Positions 37,708 to 46,420 of a DNA stretch of 64,000 nt are shown here, in pieces. A model generated the notes under the pieces. That model made no database searches. It was given only the letters and a program-made list of their open reading frames with translations, and was not told where the DNA came from. The stretch lies in NCBI RefSeq assembly GCF_900115775.1, contig NZ_FOXS01000006.1, positions 124,001 through 188,000 of the forward strand. The letters run 5' to 3'. Made by a program: the position numbers and the translations under genes. The DNA is from Hymenobacter arizonensis. GTDB lineage: Bacteria; Bacteroidota; Bacteroidia; Cytophagales; Hymenobacteraceae. Within the stretch, counting starts at the first letter, position 1. Each line of letters begins with the position of its first letter.

Positions 37708-38532
37708 TTACCGAATAGCTTCCCGCACTTTCGTCAGCTTCACCATCAGGGCTTCGAGTTGGTCGAGTGGCAGCATGTTAGCACCGTCGGAGAGGGCGGT
37801 GGCTGGCGTGGGGTGCGTTTCAATAAACAAGCCATCGGCCCCGACGGCAATGGCCGCTTTGGCAATGGTTTCGATGAGGGCGGGTTGGCCGCCGGTCACG
37901 CCGCTGCTTTGGTTTGGGCGCTGCAGCGAATGCGTCACATCCATCACTACGGGCACTTGAAATTCGCGCATGGCGGGGAGGTTGCGGAAGTCCACAACCA
38001 GGTCGGAATAGCCAAAGGAGTTGCCGCGCTCGGTGAGAATCACGTTTTCGTTGCCCGACTGGCGCACTTTGTCCACGGCAAATTTCATGGCCTCGCCGCT
38101 CAGGAACTGGCCTTTCTTGATGTTAACCACCTTGCCGGTTTGAGCTGCCGCAATAAGCAAATCGGTTTGGCGGCACAGGAAAGCGGGTATTTGCAGTACA
38201 TCAACAAACTCAGCCGCCAGCGCAGCCTCGCTCGATTCGTGGATGTCCGTGACGGTGGGCACCCCAATCTCACGCCCTACTTTTTGCAGAATGCGCAATG
38301 CCGTTTCATCACCAATTCCGGTGAATGAATCGAGGCGGGAACGGTTGGCTTTGCGATAGGAGCCTTTGAAAATAAAGGGAATCTGCAGCTTGTCGGTGAT
38401 GTGTTTGATGCGCTCGGCAATGCGCAGAGCCATGTCCTCGCCCTCAATGACGCAGGGCCCCGCCATAAGAAAAAACTGACCCGAGTTGGTGTTGCGAAAG
38501 TGCGGCAGGGTGTTGGCGAGAGCGGAAAGCAT
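37708..38532 (-). CDS. kdsA: 3-deoxy-8-phosphooctulonate synthase (KDO-8-P synthase)
   Basis: A 274-residue enzyme that condenses arabinose 5-phosphate with phosphoenolpyruvate to make KDO-8-P for lipopolysaccharide. ATG at 38532 is chosen because FFLMAGPCVIE, the first catalytic-barrel strand, follows shortly. Other markers are FKGSYRKANRSR, SGEAMKF, ERGNSFGYSDLVVDFR and DVTHSLQRPN. TIM-barrel length and motifs are standard. Its LPS role fits the envelope genes around it. It lies downstream of the TPMT-like methyltransferase gene on the same strand. Confidence 0.96.
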   Translation of the reverse strand: MLSALANTLPHFRNTNSGQFFLMAGPCVIEGEDMALRIAERIKHITDKLQIPFIFKGSYRKANRSRLDSFTGIGDETALRILQKVGREIGVPTVTDIHESSEAALAAEFVDVLQIPAFLCRQTDLLIAAAQTGKVVNIKKGQFLSGEAMKFAVDKVRQSGNENVILTERGNSFGYSDLVVDFRNLPAMREFQVPVVMDVTHSLQRPNQSSGVTGGQPALIETIAKAAIAVGADGLFIETHPTPATALSDGANMLPLDQLEALMVKLTKVREAIR

Positions 38533-38612
38533 AGAATGAGCTAAAAACGTGAGCGATGAGGTACCTGGGCTGACCTGCGGACGAGGTCTGCTCTCAGGTA
38601 AATACTGGTTGG

Positions 38613-39221
38613 TTATTTCTTCTTCAAACAAATAAAAAGCTCCCTCCCCTGCCGGGGCCGGAGGGAATTGGTAGCCGTTTCGAAATGCCGAAACTCGAAA
38701 TATGGCGCAAAGTATTCGCGATATTCCTCCTTCGTGCCGCCAAACGGAGGTTCCTGCACCGGACCAAAATCAGTATCGAAGAGCAACCCCATCAGGGTGC
38801 CGCCGGGCCTCAGCAGCGCCGCGCATTGCTGGACATACGCTGGTCGCAAGGCCGGATTCAGCGCACAAAAGAACGTTTGCTCTACAATTAAATCGTAGGG
38901 CGGGTCGTTGGGCAGCTTAAAAAAATCGACCTGCGACAGGTGTTGAGCCGGAAAACTGGGCACGCGAGAGGCCAAAGCTGCGAGCGGCTCCGGCGCCAGG
39001 TCTGCCACGAACACTTCCTTGAAGCCTAGCTGGTGCAAATACTCGGCTTCGTAGGCGCGGCCAGCCCCGGGAATGAGGATGCGGGGCTGCTCAGCAGTGT
39101 TCATTTGGTCGAAGTAAGCGCGCAAGGGTGGCGTTACTTCACGGGCGTCCCAACCGTCGCGCCCAGCAGCGTAACGGCCTTGCCAATAGGCAGCATCGAA
39201 GTCCGGTAAAACCGTTTCCAT
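38613..39221 (-). CDS. TPMT-family SAM-dependent methyltransferase
   Basis: A 202-residue cytoplasmic methyltransferase of the thiopurine methyltransferase-like class. ATG at 39221 (METVLPDFDAAYWQGRY) fits the family start; the SAM site is ILIPGAGRAYEAEYL and VEQTFFCALNPALRPAYV is a class marker. PF05724-type proteins methylate thiol, selenium, tellurium or other small compounds. A TACCTTTG box at 39279-39286 is a candidate promoter. It may be co-transcribed with kdsA, which follows after an 80-base gap, but no shared function is evident. Confidence 0.88.
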   Translation of the reverse strand: METVLPDFDAAYWQGRYAAGRDGWDAREVTPPLRAYFDQMNTAEQPRILIPGAGRAYEAEYLHQLGFKEVFVADLAPEPLAALASRVPSFPAQHLSQVDFFKLPNDPPYDLIVEQTFFCALNPALRPAYVQQCAALLRPGGTLMGLLFDTDFGPVQEPPFGGTKEEYREYFAPYFEFRHFETATNSLRPRQGRELFICLKKK

Positions 39222-39278
39222 TTCGTCGAAGTATATCGAAAACTTGCCAGGGCACGGAAGTCCCCTATTTTTACAACC

Positions 39279-39286
39279 CAAAGGTA
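39279..39286 (-). promoter_or_regulatory. -7 box upstream of the TPMT-like gene
   Basis: The minus strand reads TACCTTTG, an exact TAnnTTTG match 58 bases before the ATG at 39221. Confidence 0.5.
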
Positions 39287-39348
39287 AGCGCCGCACTGCG
39301 GCAGGCAGCCTAAAAACACTCTCGCTTTTCCCGATTAACTACTCCCGC

Positions 39349-40299
39349 ATGGACCCAAACGAAACCACCGAACCCCGTTCCAATAATAGCCGCGTCCTCC
39401 TCTGGGTAGCCCTGGTGTTGGTGCTACTAGGCATCAACGGCGTTCTGTTTTACCTCAACCAGCAAAAAGGGCAGAAGAACGAAGAACTAACCACGGAAGT
39501 CAAAGCCAAGGACACCAAGCTGCAAGACCAAATCAAGCAGTACGAATCCCTAAAGGCCGATTTTGAGCGTCAGAGCCAGGAATTGCAGGCCCTGGGCCTG
39601 AGCAACGACTCGCTGGAAGCCAAGATTGCCAGCGTCAATGCCGACTTGCTGAAGCTTCGCTCTTTCCGGGCCGGCAGCTTCTCCATTGCCCAGCAAAGCC
39701 TTTTCAAGCGCCGCGCCCAAAACCTGGAAAGCCAGCTACGGAAACGGGACGAAGACATTGCCCAGCTGAAAAAGGACAACGAAACGCTGTACACCGAAAC
39801 CACCACGCTGAAGCAAAAGCAAAACAAGCTGACCGACACCATCAGCACCATTGTTCGTAGCAATCAGGAGTTGTCGGAGAAAGTAGGCGTGGCTTCGCGC
39901 CTGCAGTCTGAGAATATCAAGGTGGCCATCATCACGTCGAAGAACAAGGAGAAAGACGACGACAAGTCGGAATTCAAAGCCAAGCGCGTGGAGAAAGTGA
40001 AGGTTACCTTCAACCTGGCCCGTAACGACGTATCGCCGAAAGAAACCAAAGCCATCTACATGCGCATTCTGGAGCCTGACGGTGCCGCTCTCTACAACCT
40101 GAGCACGGGCGGCGGCACCTTCACCGTCGACGGCCAGGAAGCGTTCTACACGCAAAAGCAGGATGTGGTGTACGACAACTCTAAGCAGAAGCTGGACTTT
40201 GTGTACGCCAAAGGCGCCGAGTATAAGAAAGGCCAACACACGGTAGAGCTGTATGAAAGCGGCCAGCTGATGGGCAAAACCACCTTCACGCTGAAATAG
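39349..40299 (+). CDS. Membrane-anchored coiled-coil protein of unknown function
   Basis: A 316-residue protein with no family name I can give. It has one transmembrane helix (LLWVALVLVLLGINGVLFYL, about 15-34), then a long coiled coil (about 40-215) rich in Lys, Glu and Gln with heptad spacing, and a C-terminal beta-type domain of about 100 residues (EKVKVTFNLARNDVSPKE onward, with AIYMRILEPDGAALYNL) reminiscent of periplasmic or extracellular sandwich domains. The layout resembles structural scaffold or adhesion-type envelope proteins. It is bounded by a bidirectional terminator. Confidence 0.82.
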   Translation: MDPNETTEPRSNNSRVLLWVALVLVLLGINGVLFYLNQQKGQKNEELTTEVKAKDTKLQDQIKQYESLKADFERQSQELQALGLSNDSLEAKIASVNADLLKLRSFRAGSFSIAQQSLFKRRAQNLESQLRKRDEDIAQLKKDNETLYTETTTLKQKQNKLTDTISTIVRSNQELSEKVGVASRLQSENIKVAIITSKNKEKDDDKSEFKAKRVEKVKVTFNLARNDVSPKETKAIYMRILEPDGAALYNLSTGGGTFTVDGQEAFYTQKQDVVYDNSKQKLDFVYAKGAEYKKGQHTVELYESGQLMGKTTFTLK

Positions 40300-40354
40300 C
40301 TTCCCATTTAGCCTCCCCCGCCGGGTGCTATTCCACTTCTATTTTCCATTCAAT

Positions 40355-40389
40355 AAAAGAGCCCGCTTCGGTAAGAAGCGGGCTCTTTT
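40355..40389. terminator. Bidirectional rho-independent terminator
   Basis: AAAAGAGCCCGCTT and AAGCGGGCTCTTTT form a strong stem with A- and T-runs on the two sides, between the coiled-coil gene and convergent cphA. Confidence 0.92.
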
Positions 40390-40417
40390 ATTTAGGTGTT
40401 TTTAAAGTTTAGAAGTG

Positions 40418-43060
40418 CTATTGCTCAGCCGCTACCAGGGCCTCGTACTTATCCAGCTTGGCCAGCACCGCTGTGATGTTTTCCGTAAACAGCGTGATGA
40501 CTGCGCCTTCGGGTGCCGTTTCCAGCACGTGGTCGATGGCGTCCATCTCCTTCTCGATGTAAGTAATGGGCAACTCGGGTTTGTCAAGCCGCAGGCCGGT
40601 TTCCATGAGGGCTTTGATTTCCTCGGCGGTTTTGCCGCGTAGGTCACGGTCTTGGCGCAGTACCACTTCATCGAAGATGCGGCCTGCCACGCGGGAGAAG
40701 CCCAACGTGTCTTCGTCGCGGCGGTCGCCGAGGCCCGATACTACTCCTATTTTGCGGGTTGCCGGAGTAGCCTCCATGAATTCCGCATACTTCAGAATGC
40801 CGGCCGTGTTGTGGGCGTAGTCGACAATGACTTCGCACTTCGGAAACTTGTAGACGTTCATCCGGCCCGGTGTTTTGGCGCCGGAAGGCACGAAGGTGCG
40901 GAAGGCCGTCTTGATTTCGTCGCGGTCGAAGCCCGCCAGGTAGCCCGCCAGAGCGGCGGCCAGGCTGTTCTCAATGTTGAAGCCAGCGCGTCCCCCAAAC
41001 GTAATGGGAAATTCGGCGGCCCGGTCGATGCGCAGCTTGTAGCTGTTTTTGTAGATGGTGATGTAGCCTTCCTCGTACACCGCCGCTACGCCACCGCCTT
41101 CCACGTGCTCGCGGATGCGGGGGCTGTTTTCGTCCATGCTAAATAATGCCACGCGGCAATCCACGGTGCGGGCCATGGCATACACCAAGTCGTCGTCGGC
41201 GTTGAGCACGGCCCAGCCGCTTTTGCGCACCGTGCGGGGCAGCACGCCTTTCACGGCAGCCATTTCCTCCACGGTGTAGATATCGCGCATGCCCAAGTGG
41301 TCGGCCGCCACGTTGGTCACCACGGCAATGTCGCAAGTGTTAAAACCCAGCCCCGAACGCAGCATGCCGCCGCGGGCCGTTTCAAGTACGGCGTAGTTCA
41401 CGGTGGGGTCTTTCAGCACAAACTCAGCGCTGATGCCGCCGGTGCAGTCACCTTTTTGCAGTTGCACGCCCTGGATGTAGATGCCGTCGGTGGTCGTGAA
41501 ACCTACTTTGTATCCCTTGCTGGCCACCAAGTGCGCAATGAGGCGGGTGGTAGTGGTCTTGCCGTTGGTACCCGTTACGGCAATGATGGGGATGCGGGCA
41601 GTGGAGCCGGGCGGGAATAGCATGTCCACCACCGGGGCGGCCACGTTGCGCGGCAGGCCTTCGGCGGGCGAGATGTGCATGCGGAATCCGGGCGCGGCGT
41701 TCACCTCAATCACCGCACCGCGGCTTTCATTGAGGGGCACGGCAATGTCGGTAGCCATCAAATCGATGCCACAGATATCCAGGCCCACAATGCCGGCTAC
41801 CCGCTCGGCCAGCAGCACATTGTAAGGGTGCATCTGGTCCGTAACGTCGCTGGCCGTGCCGCCGGTGCTGATGTTGGCTGTGCTTTTCAGGTACATCGTC
41901 TCGCCAGCCGGCAGCACCGACTTCAGCGTCAGGTCTTTGTTTTTCAGGATATCCAGCGTGTGCTTGTCGGCTTTGATGGCCGTCAGCACCTTTTCGTGAC
42001 CCACGCCGCGGCGGGGGTCTTTATTGACTTCGTCAATCAGCTGCTGAATGGTGCTGGTGCCATCGCCGGTCACGGCCGCGGGTGTGCGCTTGGCCGCGGC
42101 AATGAGCTTGCCATTCACCACCAGCAGGCGGAAGTCGAAACCTTCAATAAACTGCTCCACAATCACGGCCCGCGAATAGGCTTGAGCGGCCTTCAAGCCC
42201 TCAGCCGCATCTTTCCAGTTGGTGATGTAAATGGTAGCGCCCTTGCCGTGGTTGCCATCGAGCGGCTTGGTCACGATGGGAAAGCCCAGCTCCTCAATGG
42301 CGTCGCGCAGGCCATCTTCCGAGTACACCGTGGTGCCGCGGGGCACTGGCACGCCCGCATCCTTCAGCATGGCCTTGGTGCGGTTCTTATTGCCAGCCAC
42401 CTCCACGCCGGCGTGGGAGGTATAGCTGGTGGTGGTGGCCCAGATGCGCTTCTGGTTGACGCCGTAGCCCAGCTGAATAATGTTACTGTTTTTAAGCGCG
42501 ATGTACGGGATGTTACGTGAAGCGGCCTCGGCCACAATGCTGTAGGTGCTGGGCCCAATGAACTCCTCCTCGCGGATTTCGTGTAGCTCATCGATAATAG
42601 CTTTCAGGTCGACCTTCTCCTTTTTGCAGGAAGCCTCCACCACCTCTACTGCGGCCTCAACGGCGCGACGCCCCGCCCGTTCTTCCTGATAAGTGAATAC
42701 CACGTATTCCACGCCTTCCTCACGGGCCGGGTACGACTTGCCCCAATACACGGGCATGCCCGCCAGCCGCTGCAACTCCAGCGCAATGTGGTAGATAACG
42801 TGCCCCAGCGGCTCGCCGTCGTTCAGCTGGTCCAAATCCAATGGTGGCCGCTTGGCCGATTGCTTGCCCCCGCTCATGCCATTAGGCTGAGCCTGGCCGA
42901 TATTTGGAAATAGTTTCATCAGTCGGCCGCCGAGCCCGGTCACGGTGTTGGACCACTTCCCTGCGAACTCCTCCAAATCAACTTTGGCAACAATAAGCTT
43001 GGTATGCTTGACAGACCAGTAGCTTGGGCCGCGCATGGTGCGCAGGTCAATAATCTTCAT
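40418..43060 (-). CDS. cphA: Cyanophycin synthetase
   Basis: An 880-residue enzyme that polymerises aspartate and arginine into cyanophycin, a nitrogen storage polymer. Domains in order: N-terminal CphA domain (about 1-160), an ATP-grasp domain (about 210-480) with GNHGKGATI near 270 and the metal-binding VIEVNAAPGF, and a Mur-ligase-like domain (490-870) with P-loop TGTNGKTTTT near 496 and DYAHNTAGILKYAE. All catalytic signatures for the full CphA1 type are present, so both the aspartate and arginine addition activities are plausible. No cyanophycinase (cphB) gene is adjacent. Expression is presumably monocistronic. Confidence 0.95.
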   Translation of the reverse strand: MKIIDLRTMRGPSYWSVKHTKLIVAKVDLEEFAGKWSNTVTGLGGRLMKLFPNIGQAQPNGMSGGKQSAKRPPLDLDQLNDGEPLGHVIYHIALELQRLAGMPVYWGKSYPAREEGVEYVVFTYQEERAGRRAVEAAVEVVEASCKKEKVDLKAIIDELHEIREEEFIGPSTYSIVAEAASRNIPYIALKNSNIIQLGYGVNQKRIWATTTSYTSHAGVEVAGNKNRTKAMLKDAGVPVPRGTTVYSEDGLRDAIEELGFPIVTKPLDGNHGKGATIYITNWKDAAEGLKAAQAYSRAVIVEQFIEGFDFRLLVVNGKLIAAAKRTPAAVTGDGTSTIQQLIDEVNKDPRRGVGHEKVLTAIKADKHTLDILKNKDLTLKSVLPAGETMYLKSTANISTGGTASDVTDQMHPYNVLLAERVAGIVGLDICGIDLMATDIAVPLNESRGAVIEVNAAPGFRMHISPAEGLPRNVAAPVVDMLFPPGSTARIPIIAVTGTNGKTTTTRLIAHLVASKGYKVGFTTTDGIYIQGVQLQKGDCTGGISAEFVLKDPTVNYAVLETARGGMLRSGLGFNTCDIAVVTNVAADHLGMRDIYTVEEMAAVKGVLPRTVRKSGWAVLNADDDLVYAMARTVDCRVALFSMDENSPRIREHVEGGGVAAVYEEGYITIYKNSYKLRIDRAAEFPITFGGRAGFNIENSLAAALAGYLAGFDRDEIKTAFRTFVPSGAKTPGRMNVYKFPKCEVIVDYAHNTAGILKYAEFMEATPATRKIGVVSGLGDRRDEDTLGFSRVAGRIFDEVVLRQDRDLRGKTAEEIKALMETGLRLDKPELPITYIEKEMDAIDHVLETAPEGAVITLFTENITAVLAKLDKYEALVAAEQ

Positions 43061-43170
43061 ATTCGGAAAGAAAAAGGGCGTTTTGACTCCCCTACGTAAG
43101 GGAATCCGGCTTGGCTACGAAATGTAGGCATAATGCCGCCCGAAACCCGAAAATCGTACGGTAATGCATG

Positions 43171-43209
43171 AAAAAAGCCCCGCCTGCCAATTGGCAAGCG
43201 GGGCTTTTT
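43171..43209 (-). terminator. Terminator downstream of tRNA-Cys
   Basis: On the minus strand, GCGGGGC with a T-run closes a stem with GCCCCGC; a second palindrome, TTGCCAATTGGCAA-like, lies in the loop region. It fits as the end of the tRNA-Cys transcript. Confidence 0.85.
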
Positions 43210-43222
43210 CGTCAATAATCAG

Positions 43223-43293
43223 AGGTGACGGGCGGATTCGAACCGCCGTAGGAGGTTTTGCAGACCTCTACCTAGCCACTCGGTCACGTCACC
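43223..43293 (-). tRNA. tRNA-Cys (GCA)
   Basis: The minus strand folds as a 71-base tRNA: acceptor GGTGACG paired with CGTCACC, anticodon GCA in GGTCTGCAAAACC and T-loop GGTTCGAATCC. No CCA is encoded. A good Bacteroidota promoter lies upstream at 43315-43345 and a terminator downstream at 43171-43209, so it is its own transcription unit between cphA and rpsA. Confidence 0.97.
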
Positions 43294-43314
43294 AGTAGTG
43301 GTCTTTTGGGAGCG

Positions 43315-43345
43315 CAAAGGTAAGCAGCCCGTTTGGGGTGGGCAA
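43315..43345 (-). promoter_or_regulatory. Promoter of tRNA-Cys (-33 and -7 boxes)
   Basis: On the minus strand TTG at 43345-43343 is followed after 20 bases by TACCTTTG at 43322-43315. This is the best full match to the Bacteroidota promoter pattern in the window, about 22 bases upstream of the tRNA 5' end. Confidence 0.7.
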
Positions 43346-43356
43346 GGTAAACGCAC

Positions 43357-43389
43357 AAAAAAAGCCCCGGCGTTGCGGCCGGGGCTTTT
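43357..43389 (-). terminator. Terminator after rpsA
   Basis: GCCCCGGC and GCCGGGGC form a stem with an A-run on the left, which is a T-run for the minus-strand rpsA transcript. Confidence 0.9.
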
Positions 43390-43409
43390 CTCTCACTCAA
43401 AACCAGGCA

Positions 43410-45548
43410 CTAGGCGTTGGTTTCGTCGTCCTTTTTGTCGGCGTCGTCGCCAGCAATCAGGTCTTTGGCGCGGTCAACCAAGTCACCAGCTACTTCCGAA
43501 GCCTTCTCGAAAGCTTCGGTGTGGGTAACGGCGTCAACTGCGTCGCTGGCCACGTCCTTCACTTTGTCGATGGCAGCCGATGCAGCACCGGCAATGCCGG
43601 CCAGCAGGCCACCTTCAGCCTCAGCAGCCGGAGCTTCTTCAGCGGCAGGAGCAGCTTTGGCCTTAGGAGCCTTGGCAGCGGGAGCCTCTTCGGCAGCAGG
43701 CTTGGCAGCGGCAGCAGCAAGCTTCTGCTCGCCAGCCTTGCGCTCGTTGCCCATCATCTGGTCGCGCAGGGCGCTCAGAGCGTCGAGGTCACCCAAAGTC
43801 GACTTCTCTTCGGTCTTCTTCAGGTCGCTGATTTTGCCTTCGCCTTGGGTGTCGCCAGCCTTGGTGTTGGTCTTCTTCTTGAACTTGGCGTTGCGGCTGT
43901 CGTCTTCAGCAGCGGCTTCTTTGTTGAAGATAGCCGTGTGAGACAGTACAATGCGACGGTCGTCCTTCGAGAACTCGGTTACGCGGAAGTCCAGCGCTTC
44001 GCCGTTTTCGGCGCTGCTGCCGTCCTCTTTCACCAAAGACTTGGGGTAAGCGAAGCCCTCGATGCCGTAAGGCAATTCGAGAACAGCGCCACGCTCCGAC
44101 TTCTCGGTGATGGTAGCACGGTGTACCGAGCCGGGGGTGAACACCGACTGGAAGGTATCCCAGGGGTTCTCCTCAAGCTGCTTGTGGCCCAGGGCCAGGC
44201 GACGGGCGCCCAGGTCCAGCTCCAACACAACTACGTCCAGCTTGTCGCCCACCTTCACCATTTCCGATGGGTGCTTGATTTTCTTGGTCCACGACAGGTC
44301 GGAAACGTGCACGAGGCCGTCTACACCCTCTTCCAGCTCAACGAACAGGCCGAAATTGGTCAGGTTGCGCACGAGGCCGCTGTGCTTGGTGCCTACAGCG
44401 TACTTGTCGCCGAAGTCGCCACGCGTCCAGGGGTCTTCGGTCAGTTGCTTGATGCCGAGGCTCATCTTGCGGTCTTCGCGGTCGAGCGTCAGAATCTGCG
44501 CTTCTACCGTGTCGCCCTGCTTGATGAAGTCCTGCGGGTTGCGCAGGTGCTGGCTCCAGCTCATTTCCGAAACGTGGATGAGGCCTTCTACGCCCGGTAC
44601 TACTTCCATGAAAGCGCCGTAGTCGGCCACGTTCACGATGCGGCCCGATACTTTCGAACCTGGCTGCAGGTCGGCAGGCAGCGAATCCCATGGGTGAGGA
44701 GTCAACTGCTTCAAGCCCAGCGAAATACGCTTCTTGGCTTCGTCGAAGTCCAGAACTACGATGTTCAGTTTCTGGTCCAACTGGAGTACTTCGCTCGGGT
44801 GAGCGATGCGGCCCCACGAGATGTCCGTGATGTGCAGCAGACCGTCGACACCGCCGAGGTCGATGAACACGCCGAAGTTGGTCATGTTCTTAATGTTGCC
44901 TTCCAGAATCTGACCCTTTTCAAGGTTGTTCAGGATGGCTTCGCGCTGCTTCTCGAGGTCTTTCTCGATGAGTACTTTGTGCGAAACAACCACGTTGTCG
45001 AAAGCGGAGTTGATTTTCACAACTTTCACTTCCATGCGACGGCCAACATAAATGTCGAAGTCGCGGATGGGCTTCACGTCGATTTGCGAGCCGGGTAGGA
45101 AGGCTTCTACACCGTCGAGCTCCATGATGAGGCCGCCTTTGGTGCGACGCTTCACTACGCCTTCGAGGATGGTATCCAACTCGAGGGCATCGTAAATGGC
45201 CTTCCAGGCCTGCTTGATTTTGGCTTTCTTACGGCTCAGGATGAGCTGGCCGTTGATGTCTTCCTGGTCTTCGATGAACACCTCAACCTCGTCGCCGATT
45301 TTCAGGTCGGGCAGGTCGCGGAATTCAGTAATCGACACCAAACCATCGGATTTGAAGCCGATGTTCAGGATTACGTCGCGGTCGGTAATGCCAACCACGG
45401 TGCCCTTCACTACTTCTTCTTCCTGTACGGTCGTGAGCGTGTCGCCGTACATCTGCTCCATCTCGGCACGCTGGTCAGCCGAGTAGTTTCCACCAAAACC
45501 GGTGGCTCCGACATTGTCCCAGTCGAAATCGTCAATCAATTCTGCCAT
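43410..45548 (-). CDS. rpsA: 30S ribosomal protein S1
   Basis: A 712-residue ribosomal protein that unfolds and binds mRNA during initiation. ATG at 45548 (MAELIDDFDWDNVG) is chosen; the open frame extends upstream without family similarity. Six S1 OB-fold repeats can be traced from about residue 45 to 540, each with signatures such as GLVSITEFRDL, GLLHITDISWGRI, GLIHVSEMSWSQH and GLVHVSDLSWTKK. The last 130-150 residues are an unusual Ala/Glu/Lys-rich tail with amphipathic-helix character, ending in an acidic stretch (GDDADKKDDE). A 5' leader of about 110 bases and TACCTTTG at 45663-45670 may take part in regulation. Confidence 0.96.
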   Translation of the reverse strand: MAELIDDFDWDNVGATGFGGNYSADQRAEMEQMYGDTLTTVQEEEVVKGTVVGITDRDVILNIGFKSDGLVSITEFRDLPDLKIGDEVEVFIEDQEDINGQLILSRKKAKIKQAWKAIYDALELDTILEGVVKRRTKGGLIMELDGVEAFLPGSQIDVKPIRDFDIYVGRRMEVKVVKINSAFDNVVVSHKVLIEKDLEKQREAILNNLEKGQILEGNIKNMTNFGVFIDLGGVDGLLHITDISWGRIAHPSEVLQLDQKLNIVVLDFDEAKKRISLGLKQLTPHPWDSLPADLQPGSKVSGRIVNVADYGAFMEVVPGVEGLIHVSEMSWSQHLRNPQDFIKQGDTVEAQILTLDREDRKMSLGIKQLTEDPWTRGDFGDKYAVGTKHSGLVRNLTNFGLFVELEEGVDGLVHVSDLSWTKKIKHPSEMVKVGDKLDVVVLELDLGARRLALGHKQLEENPWDTFQSVFTPGSVHRATITEKSERGAVLELPYGIEGFAYPKSLVKEDGSSAENGEALDFRVTEFSKDDRRIVLSHTAIFNKEAAAEDDSRNAKFKKKTNTKAGDTQGEGKISDLKKTEEKSTLGDLDALSALRDQMMGNERKAGEQKLAAAAAKPAAEEAPAAKAPKAKAAPAAEEAPAAEAEGGLLAGIAGAASAAIDKVKDVASDAVDAVTHTEAFEKASEVAGDLVDRAKDLIAGDDADKKDDETNA

Positions 45549-45662
45549 AAATAGCTGTTGGGCACCTCTTGGATAAACGTAGCGGCCGATGCCCGGGCCC
45601 TTACGCGGTTCTTGTTGAACACCTTGCCGTTGTGCAGCAAAGCCCGCCACCCTGGCGGGGGC

Positions 45663-45670
45663 GCAAAGGT
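45663..45670 (-). promoter_or_regulatory. -7 promoter box for rpsA
   Basis: The minus strand reads TACCTTTG, an exact TAnnTTTG match about 114 bases before the ATG at 45548. The long leader leaves room for control of S1 synthesis. No -33 TTG was found. Confidence 0.55.
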
Positions 45671-45737
45671 ACGGGTTTAGAAGCAGGAATACTAGTGGTT
45701 TAGGGGTATACTTGTGCGTCCTCACACAAGCTTATCC

Positions 45738-46298
45738 ATGAGAACCGTTCTCTACTATCTGCTCATCATTGGCTCACTGACTGGCTGCGCTGCCCTCGGA
45801 ACCAAGACTAATTTCACCGACTCCGATTTGTTGCCTACTATCACCCGAGTAGCTCTGATTACCACCAAAGTTTCTGTACCCTCGGTCGTACCTGCAAGTG
45901 TCGCTGATAGTCTATTCGTAAAAAACTTGGCTACGCAGCTAACCGTAGCAACTGGCTGGCAAGTGGATTATCTCGGCGAAGTCGATGCGTTTTTATCAGA
46001 TATGGGTAGTGCTGACAACACAATTATTAATAGCGGCAAGTATCAGGCCGTCGTTCACGCAGAATTGGCACTGGCTTACTATGGGGTGATTGGCAATGTG
46101 CCGCGTTTTAATGCTTCGACGCGCATGCAAATCTTCAACCTACCAAGTAAAACACGATTGGGTGAAAGCTATTTCAATACCCTCATGGGTAATTCGTACA
46201 AGGTTCATCCCATTTTACAAGTTGCCATTACCGACGGCGTGACTGGAATGGTGAGGCCTTGGCAAAAGAAGTTGACGCAATTGCGGGAAACTAAGTGA
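45738..46298 (+). CDS. Low-GC lipoprotein of unknown function
   Basis: A 186-residue protein with no recognised family. ATG at 45738 opens a lipoprotein signal with lipobox GSLTGC (Cys near residue 17). The remainder is mixed beta/alpha, with ITRVALITTKVSVPSVVPASVAD, VVHAELALAYYGVIG and SYKVHPILQVAITDG. Base composition is clearly less GC-rich than the surrounding genes, suggesting recent acquisition or relaxed constraint. It lies divergent from rpsA and has no close partner. Confidence 0.78.
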   Translation: MRTVLYYLLIIGSLTGCAALGTKTNFTDSDLLPTITRVALITTKVSVPSVVPASVADSLFVKNLATQLTVATGWQVDYLGEVDAFLSDMGSADNTIINSGKYQAVVHAELALAYYGVIGNVPRFNASTRMQIFNLPSKTRLGESYFNTLMGNSYKVHPILQVAITDGVTGMVRPWQKKLTQLRETK

Positions 46299-46420
46299 TT
46301 CAAGCACTAAGAACAGTTATGGTGTTGTCGCAAACCACAATCTTAACCGTACGCCGGACAACTTCGCCCCTACCCATGCAGTAAAGCAAAAGAGTCAATT
46401 CACCCAAAACTCCTTTACTC

